Shown in pieces: positions 25,011 through 33,606 of a DNA stretch of 64,000 nt (position 1 is its first letter; every line of letters begins with the position of its first letter). The DNA is from Cobetia sp. cqz5-12. GTDB taxonomy: Bacteria > Pseudomonadota > Gammaproteobacteria > Pseudomonadales > Halomonadaceae. A program made the translations under genes and the position numbers. The notes beneath the pieces were generated by a model, which had not been told where the DNA came from, did no database searches, and saw nothing but the letters and a program-made list of their open reading frames with translations. The DNA is taken from contig NZ_CP044522.1 of the NCBI RefSeq assembly GCF_016495405.1, forward strand, positions 1,488,001-1,552,000, given 5' to 3'.

Positions 25011-26006
25011 ATGCCAGCCACTCGCACGCCCTCGTCCGCCAGGGAGCGGATTCATCTGTGGTGGGATCTATTCATCATCGTGCTCGTGATCGCCAATCTG
25101 GCATTGCTGCTGTTCGATAGTCTCTTCCTGATTCCCCCGCTGAACACCGCTTTCGCGGCCGTGACACCCGGGTTGCATGCGGCCTATGAGCAGAACATCC
25201 ACGCCAATTTCCTCTCCATCGACCTGGCGTTCGTCGCCGTCTTCCTGCTCGATGTGCTGGCGGGGTGGGCAGTGGCCATTGCGGAGCGGCGCTATCACCG
25301 CTGGTTCTTCTATCCCTTCGTGCACTGGTATGACGTGCTGGGGTGTATCCCGCTGAGCGGCTTCCGTCTGTTGCGTGTGTTGCGTGTGATATCGCTGCTG
25401 TTCCGTCTGCAACGCCTCGGCATGATCGATGTTCGCCGCTGGTACCTCTACGGCGTGGCGGCCAAGTATCTCGATATATTGCTGGAGGAGCTGACGGACC
25501 GTATCTCCCTGCGCATGCTCGATAACGTGCAGCAGCAGTTGCGCGACAGCGATGACCTCTCATCGTCGGTGATCGAGCGTGTGGTGGAGCCTCGCAAGCA
25601 GGCCTTGATCCAGGAGATCAGCCTACGACTCGAGACCATGGCAGGGGATATCTATACCCAGAACCGCGACGATACCCTGCGCTATGTGCGGGGGCTGGTC
25701 AGTCGTACCCTTGCGGAGAGCCCGGAGCTCCAGCGTGTCTCGCGCCTGCCCATGGGCACCCAGCTGACGAAAGGGCTGGAAAGTTCGCTGTCGGATCTGG
25801 CCTGTCACCTTGTCGATGAGGCGCTGGTCGGCCTGCGCTCCAAGGAGTTCTCGGCGCTGGTGGGGCATCTGGCAGAGAGTGGTTTCGATGCTTGGGCGCG
25901 CACTGACCCAAGGACTGAGCAGATCACCGAGCAGGTGCTGATCGATATGCTGGAACTGCTCAAGGAGCGCATCGCCGTGAAGAGCTGGCAGAAGAAATAC
26001 GAGTGA
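25011..26006 (+). CDS. Ion-transporter-like membrane protein
   Basis: A 331-residue protein with about three or four hydrophobic helices in the first 150 residues (WDLFIIVLVIANLALLLFDSLF, LSIDLAFVAVFLLDVLAGWAV, WYDVLGCIPL). An arginine-rich segment follows (FRLLRVLRVISLLFRL), like a voltage-sensor S4 helix. The rest is a soluble, helical region rich in charged residues. This resembles proteins labelled ion transporter or preprotein translocase-like in proteobacteria, with the sensor but no recognisable pore filter. ATG 25011 has AGGAG upstream. It stands before egtB on the same strand with a 144-base gap. Function is unknown. Confidence 0.6.
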   Translation: MPATRTPSSARERIHLWWDLFIIVLVIANLALLLFDSLFLIPPLNTAFAAVTPGLHAAYEQNIHANFLSIDLAFVAVFLLDVLAGWAVAIAERRYHRWFFYPFVHWYDVLGCIPLSGFRLLRVLRVISLLFRLQRLGMIDVRRWYLYGVAAKYLDILLEELTDRISLRMLDNVQQQLRDSDDLSSSVIERVVEPRKQALIQEISLRLETMAGDIYTQNRDDTLRYVRGLVSRTLAESPELQRVSRLPMGTQLTKGLESSLSDLACHLVDEALVGLRSKEFSALVGHLAESGFDAWARTDPRTEQITEQVLIDMLELLKERIAVKSWQKKYE

Positions 26007-26150
26007 AGGAAGGGGTGTTGTCATGGCCATGTCGCGACTGGCCAGCGTGCAGGGCAACTCTCTGCACGGGGCAGCCCCTTGAAAGCCGGCCACGACCTCC
26101 CGACATCAGTATCTCGGAAATGGATCTGTAACACCCAAAAGGACGTCTCG

Positions 26151-27470
26151 ATGTCATATGCACCGCAACCCTTGAGCGACACTCACGGCCTCGAGCAGGC
26201 GAAGACGTGGCTACGTACCTACCAGCGAGTGCGAGCTGCTACCGAGGCGATCTGTGCACCGCTGCACAAGGAAGACTACATGGTGCAGAGCATGGCGGAT
26301 GTCAGCCCGCCCAAGTGGCACATCGCCCATGTCAGCTGGTTCTTCGAGGCCTTCATCCTGAAGCCGTTTCAGCCCGGCTATCAGACGCTCGATCCCGCTT
26401 ACGATCATCTCTTCAACTCCTACTACGAAACCCATGGTGTGCCGTTCCCGCGCGCCGAGCGTGGCACAATCTCGCGCCCGACCGTCGATGACGTCTATCG
26501 CTATCGCGCGCACGTCGATCGCGCCATGCAGGCCTTGCTGGAGAATCCACCCCAGGAACATCTGCCGGAGATTCTGCGTCGTCTGGAGTTGGGCCTACCG
26601 CATGAGCAGCAGCATCAGGAGCTGCTGTTGATGGATATCAAGCACATCCTGGCGCAGAACCCGCTGTGCCCGGTCTATCGGGATGATCTGGCGCCTGGCT
26701 TGGCACCGACATCTGAGCAGGAGGTGCCGCCGCTGGGCTGGATTGCCTATCCTGCCGGGATTCGCGAGATCGGCCATGATGTATCCGAGGGTGGCTTCGC
26801 CTACGACAACGAGATGGGCCGCCACCGTCAGTTCGTCGAAGCGTTCCAGATGGCGGATCGACCAGTGACTAACGGCGAGTTTCTCGCCTTCATGCAGGAC
26901 GATGGATATGCCACTCCCGAGCACTGGCTGGCGGATGGCTGGGCGACGGTCAAGGCGGAAGGTTGGCGGGCACCGCTTTACTGGGTCGAGCGCGACGGCG
27001 TCTGGCATCACTACACCTTGGGCGGTCTGGTGCCGGTAGATCTGAACGCGCCGGTCTGCCATGTCAGCTTCTTCGAGGCCGATGCCTATGCTCAGTGGGC
27101 GGGCGCGCGTCTGCCCACCGAGGCCGAGTGGGAGACAGTCGCCCAGGATGTTCCTCTCTCGGGCAATTTCGTCGATCAGGATCACCTGCAGCCAGTCGCG
27201 GCCGCGAAAGCCGAAGGTACGCCGAGTCAGATGTTCGGCGATGTCTGGGAGTGGACGGGTAGCGCCTATCGTCCGTATCCGGGCTTTCGCAAGTTGCCGG
27301 GCAGCCTGGGCGAATACAACGGCAAGTTCATGTCCGGTCAGATGGTGCTTCGTGGAGGCTGTTGTGCCACGCCCGCCGACCATATCCGCGCGACCTATCG
27401 CAACTTCTTCCCGCCTGAGGCGCGCTGGGCATTCTCCGGTTTCCGGCTCGCCAGGGACAGTGGGGCATGA
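26151..27470 (+). CDS. egtB: EgtB-like ergothioneine biosynthesis sulfoxide synthase
   Basis: A 439-residue two-domain protein: an N-terminal DinB-like helical domain and a C-terminal FGE-sulfatase (SUMF1-like) domain. Iron ligands are visible as WHIAHVSWFFE (near 63-72) and HEQQHQEL (near 154-161). The FGE part shows PVTNGEFLAFM, VSFFEADAYAQWAGARLPTEAEWE and the terminal GFRLAR. EgtB uses oxygen to join a thiol (gamma-glutamylcysteine or cysteine) to hercynine. ATG 26151 follows AAAAGGA. The expected methyltransferase EgtD is not adjacent; the next gene is a DUF427 protein. EgtD may be elsewhere, or the protein may act on another histidine derivative. Confidence 0.85.
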   Translation: MSYAPQPLSDTHGLEQAKTWLRTYQRVRAATEAICAPLHKEDYMVQSMADVSPPKWHIAHVSWFFEAFILKPFQPGYQTLDPAYDHLFNSYYETHGVPFPRAERGTISRPTVDDVYRYRAHVDRAMQALLENPPQEHLPEILRRLELGLPHEQQHQELLLMDIKHILAQNPLCPVYRDDLAPGLAPTSEQEVPPLGWIAYPAGIREIGHDVSEGGFAYDNEMGRHRQFVEAFQMADRPVTNGEFLAFMQDDGYATPEHWLADGWATVKAEGWRAPLYWVERDGVWHHYTLGGLVPVDLNAPVCHVSFFEADAYAQWAGARLPTEAEWETVAQDVPLSGNFVDQDHLQPVAAAKAEGTPSQMFGDVWEWTGSAYRPYPGFRKLPGSLGEYNGKFMSGQMVLRGGCCATPADHIRATYRNFFPPEARWAFSGFRLARDSGA

Positions 27471-27561
27471 TGGGCTGACGTCCTGCATGATGCGCCGCCA
27501 GGCACCTTCATCTGCTGCTCTCATCTGCCGCTTCTATTTTCCAACCCGAAAAGGAGTGTTC

Positions 27562-27903
27562 ATGGCCGATCACCCCGAACCGCGTATCACGCTGCACCCG
27601 CTATCCTTGCGGGTGCGAATCCTGGTCGGTGAAACAGTGATCGCCGACACTGACAACGCGCTGGAATTGCGCGAGAAAGGCTATCCGCCGAGGCTCTACT
27701 TGCCGCGCGCCGATGTGGCGATGGCGAAGCTCTCGGTCTCTCACACCGTCACCCATTGTCCCTTCAAGGGCGACAGCACTTATTACTCCTTGCCCGATCT
27801 TCCGGATATCGCTTGGAGTTACGACCAGCCTATCGAGGATATGCAGGCGATCGCCGGGCGGTTGGCGTTCGATGCTGACAAGGTCACGTTAGAGATGGAG
27901 TGA
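27562..27903 (+). CDS. DUF427 domain protein
   Basis: A 113-residue protein of the DUF427 family (RVRILVGETVIADTDNALELREKGYPPRLYLPR and THCPFKGDSTYYSL are typical). Members form a small beta-rich fold; no activity is established to my knowledge. ATG 27562 has AAAAGGAG upstream, a strong ribosome site. A longer frame reading through egtB is a shadow. The 91-base gap from egtB allows co-transcription. Confidence 0.85.
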   Translation: MADHPEPRITLHPLSLRVRILVGETVIADTDNALELREKGYPPRLYLPRADVAMAKLSVSHTVTHCPFKGDSTYYSLPDLPDIAWSYDQPIEDMQAIAGRLAFDADKVTLEME

Positions 27904-28034
27904 TTCAGGTGAATGACTCGCGGCCAACGTGATTCTCTTGTCGGCGCATAGGGTCCCACCGTGCTCTGCTTCAGAGATAAACCGATAGAGAACAGTGGTT
28001 TGGCGTTTGTCAGATAGTTAGAATCCTGCAGTTT

Positions 28035-28069
28035 GCTGCACCGCGCTCAGCCATCGGGTGCGGTGCAGC
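28035..28069. repeat. Inverted repeat / possible terminator hairpin
   Basis: GCTGCACCGC (28035-28044) and GCGGTGCAGC (28060-28069) pair perfectly across a 15-base loop. It lies after the DUF427 gene and has a weak pyrimidine-rich tail. Confidence 0.5.
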
Positions 28070-28161
28070 CATACCTTTCCCTTATCCAGACTCAGTACTC
28101 CGGTTGGACGAATCACCCCGCTTGATTCCTTTCCGTACAGGCTGCACCAGGAGTCAAGACA

Positions 28162-28929
28162 GTGGTTGTCCCTTCGAACATCGCGCCAGTGATGAGTGTA
28201 CTGCTATGCCTCGTGCTGGCGTCCTTTGTCAGCCGTTACCTCAAGTCTCCCCGCATGAAAGGCCGCATTGGGGAGTGGCGAGTGCGCTGGATGGCGCGCC
28301 GACTCGGCAAGCAGGGTTATCGGGCCTTGCACAATGTCACCCTCAAGACCGCGAACGGCACCACCCAGATCGATCATGTGCTGCTATCGCGTTTCGGCTG
28401 CTTCGTGCTGGAAACCAAGAACATGAAAGGCTGGATCTTCGGCAGTGAGCACGAAGCGAACTGGACCCAGCAGTTTCCTCGCCAGTCCTTCAGCTTCCAG
28501 AATCCGCTACGTCAGAACTACCGACACCTCAAGGCGCTGGAGACGACGCTTGGCGTGCCATTCGAGCACCTGCATTCGGTGATCATCTTCATTGGCAGCG
28601 CCAGGCTCAAAGGTGAGATGCCGTCCAACGTGACGCGCGGCACTGACTTCGTTCCCTTCGTACAGTCGTTCAAGACCCCCGTCTTCAGCGAGGCGCAGGT
28701 CGAGGCCATGCATGAGGCGCTGCTGACTGGGCGTCTGGCACCGACTCGGGCGACGCAGCGTGCCCATGTACAGCATCTCAAGCAGCGCAATGATTTACAG
28801 GCGAGACGTGAATGCCCGAAATGCGGCAGCCGGATGGTGCTGCGCACTGCCAAGGCCGGTGCGCGCGAGGGCCAGCAGTTCTGGGGATGCTCGGCCTATC
28901 CAGAGTGTCGAGCGACTCAGGCGGTGTGA
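28162..28929 (+). CDS. NERD-domain nuclease-related protein with topoisomerase-type zinc ribbon
   Basis: A 255-residue protein starting at GTG 28162, with AGGAG nine bases upstream. An N-terminal hydrophobic helix (about 8-25) would anchor it in the membrane. A NERD domain follows: GEWRVRWMARRLG, TTQIDHVLLSRFGCFVLETKN, where D and ExK form a PD-(D/E)xK-like set. The C-terminus is a zinc ribbon of the topoisomerase I type (CPKCG ... CSAYPEC). The combination is common in bacteria and suggests DNA binding or processing, but the role is not established. Confidence 0.82.
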   Translation: MVVPSNIAPVMSVLLCLVLASFVSRYLKSPRMKGRIGEWRVRWMARRLGKQGYRALHNVTLKTANGTTQIDHVLLSRFGCFVLETKNMKGWIFGSEHEANWTQQFPRQSFSFQNPLRQNYRHLKALETTLGVPFEHLHSVIIFIGSARLKGEMPSNVTRGTDFVPFVQSFKTPVFSEAQVEAMHEALLTGRLAPTRATQRAHVQHLKQRNDLQARRECPKCGSRMVLRTAKAGAREGQQFWGCSAYPECRATQAV

Positions 28930-29080
28930 ATGGATCAGCGGCTCATCAGTACTCGAACTGGGTTTCAGAAGGTGCCCCAAAGGCCCGGCGACATCTATCA
29001 CAGCTGACCGGTTGTTGATGGGCCTGAGTTGACGTGCCTGAAGAAGGACGTCACTTCCAGTGGCTTGAGATGACTGAGGT

Positions 29081-29150
29081 CATCTGGCCGCGAAGATTTC
29101 CTTCACTTCCTTGTCGCGTACTTCCCTCGCCATGCCGGTCAGCAGCACCT
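29081..29150 (-). pseudogene. Relic copy of the 3' end of the small membrane protein gene
   Basis: These 70 bases match 30017-30086, the 3' end of the gene at 30016-30402, at 65 positions. The copy keeps roughly the last 22 codons on the minus strand and loses similarity abruptly at 29151. It lies just downstream of the CMD gene. It is a duplicated gene end, not a gene. Confidence 0.8.
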
Positions 29151-29217
29151 CTCACTACGGGGATGCCCCCTCACACGACGAGCACTGCTTGTTGAACATG
29201 TTGTGTCAGCAGCCCCC

Positions 29218-29808
29218 TCAGATGGCCAAGGCCACCAGGAAGCGAGAGACCATGTTGTAGGCGGCAACCGTGGCGACGGCTTCGACAGTCTGCTGTTCAC
29301 CGAACAGGGTCTTGAGGGTCTCGATGATGGCGCCATCGACTTCCACCTGGCGGGTTGATTGATCCGTCAACGCCAGCAGTGCACGTTCTTCTTCATTGAA
29401 ACGAGATGACATGCCTTCCTCACGCAGCGCGTCACATTTTTCCTGTGTGCCGCCGGCCTCCAGGTAGGCGGGTTGGTGTACCTGCCATTCAAACTCGGCC
29501 CGATTGAGCACGGCCACGCGACACATGATCAACTCGCGATATTCCAGACTGAGCGTGAAGTCCTTGCGAACACGGCCCAGCAGCCCATTCCAGCCCGTGG
29601 CCAGGGGCACACTCTTGAGCAGATAGCGATCGATCCCGATCAGCTCTCGGTTGGGGCGGCGTGCTTGCATGCTTTCCAGCAGGTCAGCAGGGACGGCATC
29701 GCCGTCTTGCCAGGGAGTGACACGTGGTTTTGTCTCAAGACCTGCCGCCATGGAGGGGGAGGAGGATAGGGGGGTGCCTGATTGCGGGAAGGAGTTTGAT
29801 TGTGACAT
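29218..29808 (-). CDS. Carboxymuconolactone decarboxylase (CMD/AhpD-like) family protein
   Basis: A 196-residue protein with a helical CMD-type core: LSLEYRELIMCRVAVLNRAEFEWQVHQPAYLEAGG (near 100-135) and FNEEERALLALTDQSTRQVEVD. The AhpD CxxC pair is not present in the core, which fits a CMD-like hydrolase or decarboxylase more than a peroxidase. ATG 29808 is chosen; a later ATG (MAAGLETKP) is possible, and the frame's longer N-terminus is low-complexity. It is last in a run of minus-strand genes below the cupin and amine oxidase. Confidence 0.78.
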   Translation of the reverse strand: MSQSNSFPQSGTPLSSSPSMAAGLETKPRVTPWQDGDAVPADLLESMQARRPNRELIGIDRYLLKSVPLATGWNGLLGRVRKDFTLSLEYRELIMCRVAVLNRAEFEWQVHQPAYLEAGGTQEKCDALREEGMSSRFNEEERALLALTDQSTRQVEVDGAIIETLKTLFGEQQTVEAVATVAAYNMVSRFLVALAI

Positions 29809-30015
29809 GGGGCTTCTGTGTCTAGAAAAATGCCATGCCCCGGGACGCACGTGGTGGTGGTGGTGTCTGTCGCAGGGTGGGGCAATGATGGTGGGGAGTG
29901 GCAATATGCGGGGATGGGCGATGCAACAGGAGCATCGCCACGTGTGGGCCCTGAAATGGATTGCCTGGCTGAGCAAGTCAGTTGGTGCGATGTGGTCAGG
30001 GGCATGACCCGGTGA

Positions 30016-30402
30016 TCATTTGGCCGCGAAGATTTCCTTTACTTCCTTGTCGCGTACTTTCTTCGCCATGCCGGTCAACAGCACCTTGAACAGCAGGCCA
30101 CTCACCAGGGTGGAGAGCGTCAAGGTGAAGAAACCGGCCAGGATCCAGTCCACCAGGACGAAGCCGCTATTCGTCAAGGTCGGGTGATAGAACACCATGC
30201 CAGCGAAGACCACCCAGTGGCTGATGCAGAAGAAGCATTGGAAGAGGTGGCTGATCATGTGGCCAAAGCGTTGTGCGTACTGACGCAACGGTGCGAACAG
30301 CTCACCTTGGGTGATCGAGATCGCGATGCTGCTGGCCGCCAGGGCCATCACGAAGCAGGTCCATAGCGCGTTCAGCGTCTCGGGGGAAAATACGGTAGTC
30401 AT
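30016..30402 (-). CDS. Small membrane protein, DUF1360-like
   Basis: A 128-residue protein with about three hydrophobic helices (LWTCFVMALAASSIAISIT, FQCFFCISHWVVFAGMVF, VLVDWILAGFFTLTLSTLVSGLLF) and a charged C-terminus (KKVRDKEVKEIFAAK). The CxxC-x-S-x-W pattern at the second helix recalls DUF1360 proteins, known from phages and sporulation loci, but the match is by eye. ATG 30402 has AAGGA upstream. It lies 92 bases below the amine oxidase. Function is unknown. Its 3' end is duplicated at 29081-29150. Confidence 0.65.
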   Translation of the reverse strand: MTTVFSPETLNALWTCFVMALAASSIAISITQGELFAPLRQYAQRFGHMISHLFQCFFCISHWVVFAGMVFYHPTLTNSGFVLVDWILAGFFTLTLSTLVSGLLFKVLLTGMAKKVRDKEVKEIFAAK

Positions 30403-30494
30403 GGGGATCCTTGTGTGTCTTCGTCAAACTGACGAGTGGGGAAAAGTCAGTGGGTCGTGCTCAATGTCTGTCGATGCGGGTGTCTGGTTATCTC

Positions 30495-31619
30495 TCAGCC
30501 TTCTGTCTTGCGTGCGGTCAGCATCCGGTTGACACCTTGGGTGGCAGCATCGATGGCGCCCGCGAGGTGACCCGGGAATTGCGGCGACCATTCACTGGCA
30601 ATGCCGTACAGGTGTTGATGCCAAGGACCCTCATTCGCTTCCGGTGGCGGTACCGAGACATGGGATGCCACGTCTTCCAGGTCTGCCGAGCTCGCGATGA
30701 AGGGTGAGGTAGCCCAGTCCTTGAGGGCATCGCTTTGGGGGCTGGCCGCCTGAGGGCCAAACAGGCGACCCAGCTGTGCGCGGCAGTGCTGACGTAATGC
30801 CTCCGGCGTGATCTGACGTCGGTAACCAGCCGGTACCCCCACGAATCCGAAGAGTGCACCTAAGCCTTCCATTGGACTGGCATCGTGAATCTCCACCATC
30901 GGGCCACGCGCGCTGCGTGCGGTACCGGACAAGCCGGTCTCGCGCCAGAAAGGACGATCGTAGACCGCGAGATACTTGGCATGGGGAGCCATCCAGGTCG
31001 CGGTCTGCTGCCACTGTGTTGTCAGAGCGCTCGGGAGTGCCGGCGTGAATTGGATATGCTGGAGTGCCTGACGTGGCGGAACGGCCAACAAGACCTGCTC
31101 CACCTCATGGTTCATGCGATGTCCGCTGCCATCCTCTGCGCTCAGCGCAATCCCGTCTGGCAAGCGCTCGAGATGACGGACGATCTGCCCAGTCATTACC
31201 TTGTTCGCGGGAATATCGCGACGCAGTCGCTCGATCAGCGCCTCCATTCCTCCCACCACACGCATGGCGGTCAGCGAATCCCTGACGCCAGCGATGCGCA
31301 GAGGTTTCTTGTCCGTGGCGCGCTCGAGGAGGCTGTCGCCTGCCGTTTGTTGTGCAAAGCACTCCAGATCCAGTGTCTGTATCAGCTGTCCCATCTCGCG
31401 CTGATGCTCAGGCCAGAACCAGGTCGGCCCCAGGTCCAGGCGCCGACCCGTACCGGTGTCGACGCCTGCTGGCAGCAGGGACGCGATCCTTCCTCCCGGG
31501 TCTGACTGAGCCTCCAGCACGAGGTAGTCCCGCATGCCTCGGCGTTCCAGCAGCCAGGCCGCATACAGGCCTGCGAGTCCGGCACCAATGATGATGACTC
31601 TTGATGAGTGCTGACTCAT
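30495..31619 (-). CDS. FAD-dependent amine oxidase family protein
   Basis: A 374-residue flavoprotein of the monoamine-oxidase fold, on the short side for the family (about 400-450). FAD-binding motif IIIGAGLAGLYAAWLLE (residues 9-25) is followed by LVLEAQSDPGGRI and the GG-doublet segment LGPTWFWPEHQ. The C-terminal FAD element (YGIASEWSPQFPGHLAGAIDAATQG) is intact. No signal peptide is present. It overlaps the cupin gene by four bases (ATGA), so the two are translated together. The substrate is probably an amine or a carotenoid-like molecule; sequence does not decide. Confidence 0.85.
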   Translation of the reverse strand: MSQHSSRVIIIGAGLAGLYAAWLLERRGMRDYLVLEAQSDPGGRIASLLPAGVDTGTGRRLDLGPTWFWPEHQREMGQLIQTLDLECFAQQTAGDSLLERATDKKPLRIAGVRDSLTAMRVVGGMEALIERLRRDIPANKVMTGQIVRHLERLPDGIALSAEDGSGHRMNHEVEQVLLAVPPRQALQHIQFTPALPSALTTQWQQTATWMAPHAKYLAVYDRPFWRETGLSGTARSARGPMVEIHDASPMEGLGALFGFVGVPAGYRRQITPEALRQHCRAQLGRLFGPQAASPQSDALKDWATSPFIASSADLEDVASHVSVPPPEANEGPWHQHLYGIASEWSPQFPGHLAGAIDAATQGVNRMLTARKTEG

Positions 31620-32287
31620 GGCGTCTCCTGAATGGCCAGATGCCCTGTCTTGAGGTAGAAGGTCGCCCCCTGTGTACCGGCGGAAAGCATCAGCGGTTCG
31701 CTGGCTGGCAAGCGCAGCCAGCTGCCTGCAGGGCAGGACCCGTGCCCCGGGTGCAGGCAGCCCTCCAACACAAGAAGTTCGGCACCGCCAGTGTTTGTCA
31801 TCAGCGGAAGCTCGGTATGTGGCGCCAGGCGCTGCAGACTCACCTGCTCGGTGGCACTGGTATACAGTGGGCAGACCTCGCGGCCATCCTGCTCATGCCA
31901 GTTGGCCGGGTCCCGCGTGTTGATGCGTACCGCCTCATGCTCCTCGGACGGCATCTGTCGCAGCTTGACGAAGATCACGCAGCCGTCGGTGCTGCTGGGG
32001 GTGTGTCGCGAGTCTGGCGGGTTGCGCAGGTACCAGCCTGCAGGGAAGTGGTGCGAGCCATTTTCCGTGAAGGTGCCGGACAGCACGAGAATCTCTTCGC
32101 CTTGTGGATGCTCATGCGCTGAAAAGTGGGAGTCTGGTGCATATCGGACCAGGCTGGTGGCCCGTGCCTTCTCCTTCCCGATACGATCCAGCATCATGCG
32201 TTCGACGCCTCCCTCGGGGGACGGAACCCATTGGTAGTGATCGGGTGTGATGCTGGCACGTCGTGAGAAGTCGGCATTGAGGCGCAT
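31616..32287 (-). CDS. ChrR-type cupin domain protein
   Basis: A 223-residue protein with two cupin-like halves, as in the ChrR cupin family. The first half carries HEHPQGEEILVLSGTF (near 60-75), a good metal-binding cupin motif with two His and a Glu, plus PPDSRHTP. The second (GGAELLVLEGCLHP) lacks the His set. ChrR cupin domains sense oxidants in anti-sigma factors; this protein lacks the N-terminal zinc anti-sigma domain and is probably an enzyme or sensor. ATG 32287 has GGAG nine bases upstream; upstream ATG and GTG codons are alternatives. It is first in an operon with the amine oxidase and divergent from a LysR gene. Confidence 0.8.
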   Translation of the reverse strand: MRLNADFSRRASITPDHYQWVPSPEGGVERMMLDRIGKEKARATSLVRYAPDSHFSAHEHPQGEEILVLSGTFTENGSHHFPAGWYLRNPPDSRHTPSSTDGCVIFVKLRQMPSEEHEAVRINTRDPANWHEQDGREVCPLYTSATEQVSLQRLAPHTELPLMTNTGGAELLVLEGCLHPGHGSCPAGSWLRLPASEPLMLSAGTQGATFYLKTGHLAIQETP

Positions 32288-32490
32288 GTAGAGCATCTCC
32301 ACGTAGGCGAGAGGGGAAGAAAACCTTTTTCAATGTCTGGCGGTCATCACACTCGAGCGTCATGGCATGAGCAGGACTGGACACATACCGGCAAGGTGTC
32401 ACGACCGGTGATTGCGGGTATTCTGGAAGCTGATTGCTCATTCAACAAACGAGATTAACTAGGCATCAGGGAAAGAAAAACTTTATCGCC

Positions 32491-33432
32491 ATGACATCGC
32501 CCAACCATCTGAATGCCTTGCGTGCCTTCGAAGCGAGCGCCCGCCACAAGAGCTTTGCCGCTGCGGCAGAGGAGTTACACGTCACGCCTGCCGCTGTCGG
32601 TCAGCTGGTGCGTGGGCTGGAGGAGTGGCTCGGCGATTCGCTGTTTCATCGTGCCAACAGCGGAAAGACACGCCTTATCCCGACAGAGCTTGCAGAGCAG
32701 GCACTACCCGATATCCGCGCCGGATTCGAGAAGTTGTCACTCGGGGTGGAGCGTCTCAAGGATGGCACTCGGCGTAGCGTACTGACGGTGACAGTCAGTC
32801 CTGCCTTTGCCGCCAAATGGCTGTTGCCACGCCTGCACCGTTTTCAGGCGGCGTGGCCTGACATCGATGTGCATCTGGATACCAACCACAAGCCGGTCGA
32901 TTTCTCACGGGAGCGGGTGGATATCGGGGTACGCTACGGGCCGGGCAAGTGGAAGGGCGTGGTGGCACAGGAGCTGATGCATGAAGAGGTCTATCCCGTC
33001 TGCTCGCCACAGCTGCTGCGAGACCCTGAGCGCTTGAAGACGCCCGCAGCCCTGTTGGATGAGACACTGATTCATGACTTGTCCATGGAAGGCCATGACG
33101 GTTTTCCCTCGTGGAACGGCTGGTTCAGGAGAGCCGGTCTCACGGATGCTGATTCATCGCGCGGTCTGCAGATCAACAATTCTGCTGCAGTGCTGCAGGC
33201 CGCGATCGATGGTCAGGGCATTGCGCTGGCGCGTGGAGTCATGGTTCACGATGATCTTGTGTCGGGGCGTTTGATCAGACTGTTTGATGGAGTGATGTGT
33301 GCCTCCTCCCTGGCGTATTACGTGATCCATCGACCCGAGGTCACCCACGTGGCCAAGGTACAGGCATTCCGTGAATGGTTGCTGGAAGAAGCCGGGCTCA
33401 GTTGCCGAATACCCTCGACGTCAGGGTCGTGA
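32491..33432 (+). CDS. LysR-type regulator, GcvA-like
   Basis: A 313-residue LysR regulator. Its HTH (LNALRAFEASARHKSFAAAAEELHVTPAAVGQLVRGLEE) is of the GcvA subgroup. The effector domain includes VSPAFAAKWLLPRLHRF and FSRERVDIGVRYGPG, both typical of GcvA/AmpR relatives. ATG 32491 is the family start. The gene is divergent from the cupin/amine oxidase operon across about 200 bases, so it probably controls that operon. Its final codons (AKVQAFREWLLEE) recur in two nearby relics. Confidence 0.9.
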   Translation: MTSPNHLNALRAFEASARHKSFAAAAEELHVTPAAVGQLVRGLEEWLGDSLFHRANSGKTRLIPTELAEQALPDIRAGFEKLSLGVERLKDGTRRSVLTVTVSPAFAAKWLLPRLHRFQAAWPDIDVHLDTNHKPVDFSRERVDIGVRYGPGKWKGVVAQELMHEEVYPVCSPQLLRDPERLKTPAALLDETLIHDLSMEGHDGFPSWNGWFRRAGLTDADSSRGLQINNSAAVLQAAIDGQGIALARGVMVHDDLVSGRLIRLFDGVMCASSLAYYVIHRPEVTHVAKVQAFREWLLEEAGLSCRIPSTSGS

Positions 33433-33465
33433 GGGCTCTGTGATCAAGCAAGTCTACCTGGCGGG

Positions 33466-33528
33466 TCATTAGCCAATGACATCAACGAGCAGGCATTCCG
33501 GGAATGGTTGCTGGAAGAGGTCAGCTGA
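33466..33528 (+). pseudogene. Relic of a second LysR gene 3' end
   Basis: About 31 bases from 33490 repeat the 3' end of the LysR gene just upstream (from 33361), encoding QAFREWLLEE in frame and ending in TGA at 33526-33528. Nothing of the rest of a LysR gene remains. It sits immediately after the intact gene and looks like a leftover from a tandem duplication or replacement. Confidence 0.65.
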
Positions 33529-33606
33529 GTGTTCAGTTGACGTGGTCGAGTGGGCAGGCCCCCTCGGCTTGCAGCTTGGGCAGTATCGGGGTAGCCATCG
33601 CACACC

